Positions 14,001 through 25,700 of a stretch of DNA of 64,000 nt are shown piece after piece. The DNA lies in assembly GCA_035222895.1 (NCBI GenBank), contig JAVYIG010002521.1, forward strand, positions 62,001 through 126,000, given 5' to 3'. How positions within the stretch are numbered: position 1 is the stretch's first letter; every line of letters begins with the position of its first letter. The notes below the pieces were generated by a model that was given only the letters and a program-made list of their open reading frames with translations, was not told where the DNA came from and did not search any database. The stretch is from Strongylocentrotus droebachiensis. Its lineage: Eukaryota; Echinodermata; Echinoidea; Camarodonta; Strongylocentrotidae. The position numbers and the translations under genes are program-made.

Positions 14001-17000
14001 ACGCGCGCGGCTACGAGCCGTCACTTCGTGAAAAAAAAAATACAGCGCGTCCTTGAATTTCGTGTTTTCACGAAGTGACGTTTATGTCTACAGCTCATTT
14101 CCCCCAAAAATATAAGAAATTATGGAAATAATTAAACATAGAACTAAACATTGAGATATGTTCTATCCCAGGATATAACATTTATTTGCCCTTGATACAT
14201 TTAAGAGGTTGAGATTATAGTTTAAATGTTTGAAAGCGATTTATTAAAAACTAACTTTCTTTTAATTGCGCGCTCATCCGTCACTTCGTGAAAATAGGGA
14301 CGATATATATACATTTAAGGAATGTTTACATGGCAAGAAAATTCTTTAAGAGGATCATGTTGAAGACGCAATTAAACAATTCTAGTGCAACAAAGTTTTA
14401 GTGAAAAACTGACAATGTCAAGATACCATCACGGTAAATAGTCGTATTGACTAACAAACATCCCACAAGACCGATGGCTCACGAGACCAACAAAACATGA
14501 CATACTTGGATGTCCCGGACCTGCATTAAATCCAAGACTACCAATATCGACTTCATTAGGACCTAATAACATAATCCAAAAGGCTTTATAGACGAGGGCA
14601 ATCCCAATACCCTCATGTACATCAAAAGGACATTATGTTTGGCGTACGTCATTTTAGTGTTCGCTTATTTCGAAGTGTGATGTAGAAGGTCGCAGTGATG
14701 GTAGATATTTCAAAATTATTTGCGATCATGATTACCTTTGTTATACCAATTGCACCGATATTCTGGCTGTACGAAGTCGCTCCAACACCCGTCCCCCAAA
14801 TGGCTGACAGTAGGCCACCGACCCCTTCCATTCCAATGCCTCTGTTAATGGCGTGGTCGGGTGGGGGCGGTGCACCCGCTAGTTTGGCGCAGGCGAAGTA
14901 ATCTCCGATGGATTCAATGATAGACGCAGTACAACCAGCTATCATTCCTAGAACTCCGGTTGCGGTTACTCGAGGCAAGCCCCATTGACCTTGAGATATA
15001 TATAGACATCGAAATATTGATCAGAAGGATTTTTTTTGATTTGTTTTTCTTCTTCTAAGTATTTCGTTTTAAGCGTTTGTCGAAACGAACCTAAGTCATA
15101 TACTAGGATGAACATTTTTCTGAAACCATTCTTACATATTCATTGGCGGAGATTCTTTCCAATTGTTAACTTTTCCGTGGGACAAGCCGCATGTAGTGTA
15201 CTCTATTATCACCTTTAGCTTGCAAGGAAATACATGTTACATAAACTATTAAATTATGTAGATTGTAACCAAACTTTTCTTTGAACCAGAGGTCTAAACA
15301 CTTATTTTGCAAAGACTTGTATTATAGACTCATTCACCTTTGTTTCCGTTATTTTGTTTAGATCATTTAAATTGCTTCAATATTATATTACCATTGTTAA
15401 GAGTAGGCAATGCAAAATACTTTGGTATCTGTTCTCATATCAGTTTTGTGTCGAATTTGGCGACTTGTCATGTACAGTGTGAGTCGAAAAAAGTTTACAC
15501 CTAGAAAATTGCTTATTATTTTTTAAATATTTTATGAACAGTAAATTATTATACATCTTATGAAAGAGTGTTTTATCCCAAATTATTTGGTATCATTTTG
15601 TGTAGTATGTGGTCACGCTTGGACAAACAGGAGACATTGCGAGAGTGCAAATATCGACTTGCGCCAAAATGATGCATATGTGATGTTTGAATAAAACAAT
15701 TGGGATGTGGAACATCGCTAACGAAATTAATCATGCCACACAAATCAAAACACACAAAGAGTCACACTCATTCATTCACACACACACACGCACACACACA
15801 CACACACACACCCACACGCGCACACACACGCACACACACACACACACACACACACGCTTCCGCGTGCGTGTGTGTGTGACTTTGCTTCTGAAAAAAGCAT
15901 ATGCAATGCATCTAATTTGATACATTATATAAATTCTCTCACTTCAATATTTTTGCGCAAGTCGATATTTGCACTCTCGCAAACGATGCTTCCTGTTCAT
16001 CCAAGCGTGAACACATACCACACAAAAATGATACCAAACGATTTGGGATTTAAAAACATGTATGATAACCTTGCGTTCATAGCTGAATTTTAAAAGAATT
16101 ACAATTTTATAAGTGTAAATTTTTTGTTTGGCTCACACGGAATAGTTAAATTGTGCATCTTGACCAATTGACTACTGAATTTGTATATTCCATATATGTT
16201 AAACACAGAAACCATCCTGTTCCAGGAGGCAATGAGTTAAAATGACAATTATATATGTGGAAATAATTATACTTTGAACTGTGGTTGGATTAATCACCTG
16301 GAAGAGGCAAATAAAACCAAGGTGTTTCCTGGAGTTGTGCTGACTTGATGTCCGTCCTGGCAGTGTATCCAATGGCATTCTCGTCATCGGGAAATACATC
16401 CGTTGCAGTCAAAATGTAGCAGACTACCCATGCTATCATTATGCTTAAAAAAACCTGTACGGGCATAGAAGGTTCAGGGTTTAATTTTCCATATAAATTA
16501 GGTGAAGTCCAATGTATATTCCATAACGTTACGAATTGTCTTTTAATAGTGTTATGAAATTGTGTATATTTGTTTACATAAAATATAATTTATCTGATAC
16601 TTTGTCTGAACCAAGTTTTATTAGGGCTATAAGGTTTATACAGTTATCAGATACACTGATCAGATTTGGTCAGTAACAAACTAGTTAGGACGTGAGTAAT
16701 TTAGATATTTGTTTTCCATTCTTGTTGCAAGCAATGTAAACGTAATACAAAAAAATGGTACCGTTTGCTGATCTGAATACAATTAATACCATTTATATTT
16801 CAAATAAAGATATGGTTAAAGTAGATATTCATTGATTTTAAAACTAACTTTATTTTTATTATTGCAAAGTTGAAACTTTGATTCGACAAGGTTATAAAAA
16901 TTCAATGCTTGGAAACTTTCGAAGTAATTATTATTATAAATTACAAAACGCTTAAAAACAGCCCCGGCATAGCACCTGAAGAGCTCTCCGAACGCTGCTG

Positions 17001-20000
17001 AGATGTGTGAGATCACAGTATGGACATGATTTGCACAAGCAGACGATATCCCATGATATCTCACACATTTTCAGTGCCTGTTTTTTCATCTCCTCTTGAG
17101 TTCTTTCTCTTACTTCACTACCGTCAGGCTAAATGTATAATCTATTGCCTCACTCTAAACCCCGCACATGGTTTTATTTTGATGACAAATGCAGCGATAC
17201 AAAAATAAAGGAATCTGTCGCTTGTAAACAAAATAAGACGCCATTCTATATTCAGCTGCATACACCGCGGTATCTTCGGCGTTTCAAGAGGGAACAAATG
17301 CCGTCCTTAATATCATTCCGGGTTTTTTCAATTTAAAAGTCTGGTTTCTTTGATTGTTAATTAACCCCTATTCTGTGTATTTACATGCAAAAGATTTTAG
17401 TTATCAGAATCGGGTCATATCCCCTTTTGAATGGTTTGACATGCCATTACATTTATATACACTAAACTCATTATAATTTGACAAATAATAGCTTTGCAAT
17501 TATGTTCATTCTTTATAGGATGTCGACTGCTTGGGCAGTATTGGTCCATATAGTGACGTCATTATTAAAAACATCGTTATTTTTCCGGCGAATCTCTCGT
17601 ATATCCCAGCTGCTATGGAGGTGGTTGTATTTGTATTTTTATAAATCACCCGATATGTAGTTGACCTAAAACTTGTACGATGGCCATATGTTAGCTTACC
17701 AGTTTAGTTGACATAGTTGACAACATTAGTTGACATATTTGTGATTTTCTTTGAATTTCACCTTTAAAGGTGAAGGGAAACTAAGGTACGGATGGGTGTT
17801 ATTCTTTATGAAATATCCATAGCCCAGATGTTCAGATTGGTTTCATTTCTTCAGGGCCCCGTTGCATGAAACGTAGCATAAACCTAGCATTGGTATTAAT
17901 TTTGTCATTAATTGTAACTTCCATGGAAACCTTGATTTGAGTAGTTGTTGAGTTATGCTGCCATAGAAGTTAATATTGATGAAAAAGGTACCATCAGTGG
18001 TACGTTTGAAGCAACGGGGACATGGACAACAGAGAAAAAATTGAAATATATACTTTTAAACACCGTGACGAAAATACATATAAACCGAGATCGCAAAGAC
18101 TTTTAAGATCAACTGAGGCAATTTCAGTAGCCTTGTAAATAACACTAAAGAAACAAAAGACGTCATCCCCTCTACAGTTGAATTATAGAAAGTCTTTGCG
18201 ATCGTGCTATAAAAAGGGCCTGATTTTCAGACCCTTTACCGAATGGTCGTACTTTTGGTGCTGCGCAAAGATTTAATCAGTTCAAATTTGGCTATTACAA
18301 GAAGTGGGTTATTGATGTAGACAAATGCTAATATACCCTTTACAGCTCATGTTATGTTGCACCCAAAGAGAAACAAAATCAGTATGTCACTCACTCACTA
18401 GTGTCTGACAGTGAAGTCCGGAAAGGAAACGGGTTTCCTTGCATAATTTGCATATTAGGACACTGCTAATGTTTAAATGTCACAGATAGGACATACGTGG
18501 CATATTAATATTTCCTGCAAAGTTCCACAGAATTTGATGTTGGCTGCAAATGGTACATAATACATTTAAAGTGACTTGTTAACATTGTTGAAAGTTGATC
18601 CAAAAATTGCATAATTTTGTGTGAAATGTGACTTTTTATATTCCTTCTACTGTACTAATCCTTCAACATGCGAAAAATCCTGAAAGCATTCTCAAACCAC
18701 AAAGATATCTATGGTTTTCTTTGAAGGTGTCACTGTGCAACACCCTCTAACAGTGATTAACAGTAAATTCTCCCAACCATTTTTGAATTTTCACAACCGT
18801 TTTCCATGAAGAAAAAAGACAAAAAGCAGGCTATACAAAATCTTTCAACACTTAAATGTCTGGAATGGTATATAGAGCCAATTCATTGCTTTGTGAAGTT
18901 TTACATTCACCTAAAATGTAATCAAATTGTAATAATATAGTTGGGAGAATTGAGGAATCGATCAGATCAGTGTTTCCCAAGTTATATTATTAATAATTGA
19001 AGTCACTACCTAATGCTATGGTCACATTACCCAAAAGTAGCCTGCTCGGCGGCCGAGCGGCGAGTTTTTAACCAATTCTGCCCGGCGGCTTCCGGCCACC
19101 GAGCGGCGGCCGCCCAGGCACCGCTCGTTTTTAGGGCATCGCTCGGTCGCCGCTGAAGTTTTAGCGCGGAGTTAAAATTTGGGCGGCGCCTGCTCATTTT
19201 TCACTCGCCGCCTAAAAAACACTCGGTGCCTGGGCGGTCGCCGCCCGGGCCCCGACCTAATCGCTGGGCGATGCCTAATTCCAGCAGCGACCGAGCAGGC
19301 TACTGATCGGTCGGTCGCTGCTCTGATTTGTGACCATAGCTTTAGCACCACTTTCTCTCATCTGAACAATGTTACAAAGTCCCTTTAACCAATGATCGAG
19401 TTTTTAAAATATATATGTAGAATATTGGCATGACTGGTTAAAAGGTTCATACTCCCATGTTTGATACCAAATTTAAAAACAAAATGTCACAACTTACCGG
19501 GAATAACTTAAACAAAGGGAACCTGGTAAGCCGGACTCCTCCAGACTTTGTATAACCCGGGCAAGGGACCGGAAATCGATCTAAGTACTGAGAAAACAAC
19601 CCGATGAGAACAACGGTCCTGTAAGATATAAACAAATATGCCGGTCTGTCCGTTTCGTTCTGAAATCTGAACTTATTTCTAAACAATATTTAAGAAGTGA
19701 AAAACAATAACAAAAACAACAACAAGAAAGAAAGAAAACTTGTCAGACGCCATACCTGCCAACCTTTCACAGCAAAATTTAGGAATATCTCAAGCTAAAA
19801 TTTGGAATGTATTTTGTATAATTTTTAACAGAGGATTCTCTCTCTCTTTCTTTCTCTCTCTCTCTCTCTCTCTCCGTTACCTTTCTTTCCGTTTTATAAG
19901 CAACTGTTATATAAAATATCCCGAAATTATAAAATGTTGCTTCTACATTGCTCTTCTAATCTCATAACTCACATTCCTGAAATGCCCCAGTGTTGGCTAG

Positions 20001-22667
20001 CGTTCGCAGATGCTACGTTGAACAGGGACAGACCGATGAGAGCGATAGTAGGTGCGATGGTGAGTGGTCCTATGAACTTCAAAACAAGACTGGTTATGCC
20101 GGTAAAGCCGACAAACATTTCGTAGAGCGACGCAATGAAAACTGCCCCTTGGACCTATAGAAGATAGCACAAAATGAAAATCCTTTGAATATTTTCCGCC
20201 GTTCGTCGTGTACTCTAGTTCTGTTCTGGTTATTTAGGCCAAAACACAAAATTTAATGTTTTTTCCCCATGATGGTATTATGTGATTACATTCGGTAACT
20301 AAATAATGGAACTATGCAAAAATATTTATTGACATAACTGCAAGGGGCCACAAGTAACATAATCCCCTCCTCAAACGTAAACGAAAATATCCAAAAGGGG
20401 AAAAAGAGGAAATGGAAGAGGATAGGGTGAAAATATAATATTGCCTCCCCCACACAAGCCCTAATACCAACAGACTTTTAATGAGCATTGTATCCACCAA
20501 GGAAGACCAGTACTTCCCTCTCACGAGTTGCAAGTGCCCCTGATATATACAAGGGGGGAATTCAATTTGGTTAAAAGCAACTACAGTGTACAAAATGTGG
20601 CAAGTCTATGCTATTTTATCCAATTCATTGAAAAACAGGCTTAAATATTGGCTTCCTGGGAGAAATTTCAGCTCACACCAAGTAAATAAAGATCGTGTGC
20701 TCGATCTTTTATAAATAACAAAGTCAGAAAAATTCTTGGAACCGGCGGGATTCTAACCTGCTTGCCGGGCAGTGACTAACTTAAATGAGAGTCGTTCTTT
20801 CAAACCCTATTTTGAGAGATTCATATAATTATTAGATTGTAGCACGATGTGTCCTACAAAGAATCCCTGCAATTAGGAAATACAAGATTATTATCAGTAA
20901 AAGTAAGAGATTAATTTTTTAACTTCACACTGTTGATAAAATACTGGTAAAAGAAAATGTAATGTTTCTAAGCGCTTTTCATTGGATGCAATTGCTAATC
21001 TGCACATAATATTGGACACGCTCCGATCCCTTGGGAGTATTCTGGCTACTATAGGTCCCATTTCACAGGCGCACACATGTCAATTCAACCATACTAACGT
21101 TCACATCCTACCGGATACCCTTTTAATCATCCTCAAAAAAGGGAACATATTTGAACCTGGGTGGAGAGCGGCAAATGTAGATTAATGTCTTGCCAAGGGA
21201 TATGACATGAGCTATGCAAGAACAGAATATTGTTATTACTATATGATGGTCAAAAATAAATACTTACTTCTTGCATTCTATCTCTAAATTCAAGCCGACT
21301 TTCTTCTTTGATTTCAGTAAGGTTGGTCGTATTTTCTGGATAGGCTATCCACACATGCGAGAAAATTTTAGAAAATGTAATAAAGGATTGCTATGGATTA
21401 CTTTAGAATCACGATCGGCTACGGAGAATCTTACGTTGTTATTATTATTATTGTGACTTTAATTATTAGTATTACCATTATCCTATTACTATTATTATTA
21501 CGACTACTACTACTATTACTATTAGACAATGGCTACTCCTAATACTACTTTTACAACTATTCTTTTTTTTATAATTATTACTAATAATATAAAATTTCAA
21601 ATCAGTGGTATCACAAAAGATGACGTTTCTCTTTTTTGTTGTATATATTCTGAATTTTACAACAGGTCAACTAATTTTACAAGTTAGAAGTTCATGCCAA
21701 ATATAAAGATACAATAAAAACGTTCTCCATTTTCATGTCTTTACAACTAGTTGGTAGGAAAGATCTTTATGTAATCATGGACTCATATAATATTTGAAAT
21801 TGTTCATTCACCAAAATAATCATTTATGTGCTAGATGGCGGTCGTCAACAATTTAGTTCTTATCATAATGTACAAAGTGAACGTAACACCCCAATATTAT
21901 GCTATCATCATTATCATCATCATCATCATCATCATCGTCGTCATCATCATCAACAGGTACAAGGTCCAGGGGCGGATCCAGCCGGCCGTGAGGGGGGGGG
22001 GGCAATTCGTGAGAAAGTTAGCGACGCGTTTAAATTTGATGAACTGGGGGAGTCTGAGGGGGGATGTGCCCCTCTCTTAAGCTGAAGAAAATTCGAATTT
22101 TCAAAATCAATTCGTGCGGTTTGGTGTATAATTTTTGCCAGGATATCATTACAAATCTGTGACTTTTTCCAACATAAGTTTATGACAAATCTTAGATTTC
22201 AAAGAGGTTCTCCTGTTTTTTTACTTGTTAAGAATTTGTTTAGAACTTGATGAATTACATTTTTGGGGCAATATTTCTAATAATTACTTTCTGTTTTCGA
22301 TGACCCTCTGGTATAATGATCTGTATGGTTGCTGTAAGGAAGGGGATGGACGTGAGTGCTGGACTATTATGATGAAAACGAATCAAGAAATATTTGAATT
22401 TTTTAGGGAATATTATGATTTTCAACAACAACAGTACATACCTCCTACACCAGCTGGGCATTCACCTCGGAGGTTCAGAAGAGAGAAGACTGGCAGAATA
22501 AATGCGAACGATGGGCCCTGGACGATCGGAAGTCTGCAGGAAAATGATGATAATGATAATAATGATGATAATGATAATAATAGTAGTAGGAGTATATTAG
22601 TAGTAGTTTTAGTAGTAGTTAGTAAAATAAGAAGTAGTAGTATTATAAGTAGTAGTAGTAGTAGGAA

Positions 22668-22705
<38 letters not shown>

Positions 22706-25700
22706 ATAGTAGTAGTAGTAGCAGTAGTAGTAGTAGTAGAAGTAGTAGCAATATTAGAAGTAGTAGTAGTAGTAGTTGTTGTAATATGATTTATTTTTAA
22801 GGATGATTTAAAATAATAATGATAATGATAATAATAATAATAAGTTAAATATAAATAATAATATTAATACATGTACAATATGACAACAATACAAATGACA
22901 ATTATAAGGGTTCGGGAGAGTAGGTACACTAGGAAGAATCATATTCGTCGATACTTTTAGAATATACACGTTAAATCACTGCATAGAATGATAATCACCA
23001 CCAAATTCAAATTCCTCTTGTTACAATTGAAATAAACGATATTACCAGTTTAAAGTATTCAAGTTTAAAGTAAGAGTTCTCACCTGCTTCCAAAAGTGGC
23101 TTGTAGGAATGTCTGAATTCCGGACACGACGAAGACAGTCGAGATCAGTTGGGCGGTGGTGAGCAAGTCACCCTGGATACACAACACTGGAGCAATAATT
23201 AGCGGCAAGGTAAACAGGCTGCTCATCTCCGTAAGAAAGTGCTACAAATGAAAAAGAAAAATTACTTGTCTTCATTATATTCATAGTGTATATATACATA
23301 AAGCCCCACTGCACTATTTGGGGCCAGGAGGGATTAACCTCCGTGCATGGTCACTGACGATCAGCCATGCATGAAGTCTCTCGTCTTTTTTTATGCATGG
23401 CTGCATGATCGTCAACGAAACGGAGTTGTCTTTTGTCAACTCTGTTTGTTGCTACGACAGGCAGCCAGTGAAAACGAATTCGTTTAATCAAATTGTGGAA
23501 ATGCAAGCATTAATTTAAACAAACAGAAACTTGTTATTACTAGCTCATTTTTGGTGATTGAGGTGTCATATGAAAGGTCAGAAAATGAATTTTCTAGAAA
23601 TGTGACTTTCCCTTTGAAATTCAGATACCGTCTGCCAAAAGACCTTTTTGGTTTACTCTCTTCAAATTGCCTTTAATCACTCATGCGTGAAATATGCATC
23701 ATATGAGTTGCATCAAATAAAAGAGGAGAATCTAAGCTTTACAAATTTGGGGGCAATGAGTATGGTAAATCCGGTCACTCAAAGATTTTTACTTTTTGAG
23801 GCACTTCTTGATTATTTTAAAGCGCGATTTTTGTAGGCCTTCAATATTACACTATATCACAGACACTGATAGCACGTAGGGCCGTTCATATCAGATTTAA
23901 CATTGTTAAACGATGCCCTTTACAGTCAGGAGGTTTGACAGCCAAATCTTTGTTTAAATCTAACAAAAAATAATAATCGTCTAATTCCTTTAAAATATAA
24001 TAATCAGACGAAGGTGTAAATTGAATGTGAATTTCTATTGTTCTTCCTCTTTTTGCTCCATTTATATCTGATGAAAAAAAATTAAGTGAAATTCTGTTAT
24101 TTCAGTCCGAGTAACAGAATCAATCCATTGTCTTCACGATGATTTGTATAATTTTAGTTCACTTGCTAAGAAAGTTTCAAAATTTAGAAACAGTGAAAAT
24201 GTACATGTGTTCAGCTTGAATTAGCTATAGAATTAGAAACTACTTATACCAAATGTGTACATCACAGTCTTTTTTTCTTTTTCTTATTTTTTCTGAATAG
24301 TAAATAAACAAAAGGAGGCGTAGAGTTGCGTACCGACTACGCCGATCGTACGCAACCCTACGCCGGCCTACGCAACTGTACGCGGAGGGACGCAAATGGG
24401 TACGCGAGATAAACGCACAAAATTAAATATGTTTAATTTTTTTCGCCTACCTTCGGCGTAGCACCATTTTCTCTCATATGAACAATGTTACCGAGTCCCT
24501 TTAAATAGAAGTCCTAAAACTATAGTGCATTTCCACCCTCTGCATATACAGCCCCTCAGGAAGGCCTTGTCTGGTGTTTGTTACATAATACACCTAGGTC
24601 GGGAGGGACAAATTCGGATAAAATACCTTGTCCAAGGATGGCAAGGATTGAACTGGTGATAACATTTCAGAGAATATAAGAGTGGTAATAAAATTAATAG
24701 CATGCTAAATGTTAGTCCTGACTCTTGCCTGCAGTGTAGGCCTACCAGACTGATATCATTTATTTTTAAACAAAATTTAGACATTAGCACACACAAAAAA
24801 TCCAATGGTGAGGGATATCAAACTTGTGAAAGTATTATGTTACCAGTGGGCAAATGCATTAATAAGCAACCAGGAAAGTTTCATGCAGACAGAAAATTCT
24901 TTATTTCCTGGTGATAGAAACATACATTTTATGAATATTGGTGTCTCCAAACAACATTCATCGTGAAAAACCCATTCCAATATTCTGTGTAAGGAGATCT
25001 CAAACAAACATAGTTCTCATTAGTAAATATTGACATTATTGACTAACAGTATTATCTTTGATATCCGGTGCATGCATGAATGCATGGATAAGCCAATACC
25101 CAGGGTCTCAAATCTCTCTTCTTTGTGCATCTTTCATACTCGTTGAATAACAAAATACTGGTACTTATGTATGGAACAAACATGGCATTGCGCATCTTTG
25201 CATTCACATTCGTTGAATAGCAAACTACTTACACGTACGTATGGAACAACCATGGCATTGCGCATCTTTGCATTCACATTCGTTGAATAGCAAACTACTT
25301 ACACGTACGTATAGAACAAACATGGCATTGCGCATCTTTGCATTCATATTCGTTGAATAGCAAACTACTTATACGTATACGTATGGAACAAACATGGCAT
25401 TGCGCATCTTTGCATTCATATTCGCTGAATAGCAAACTACTTACACGTATACGTATGGAACAAACATGGCATTGCGCATCTTTGCATTCACATTCGTTGA
25501 ATAGCAAACTACTTACACGTACGTATGGAACAAACATGGCATTGCGCATCTTTGCATTCACATTCGTTGAATAGCAAACTACTTACACGTACGTATAGAA
25601 CAAACATGGCATTGCGCATCTTTGCATTCACATTCGTTGAATAGCAAACTACTTACACGTACGTATAGAACAAATATGGCATTGCGCATCTTTGCATTCA

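Noticed and set aside
22225-22800. 191-codon + strand open frame with a long poly-Ser tail
   Set aside because: It is antisense to exon 3 of the transporter and its tail is the (AGT)n microsatellite.
25295-25561. Cys-rich repeated open frame (CKDAQCHVC units)
   Set aside because: Produced by the 70-bp minisatellite; the frame is lost in most units because 70 is not a multiple of three.
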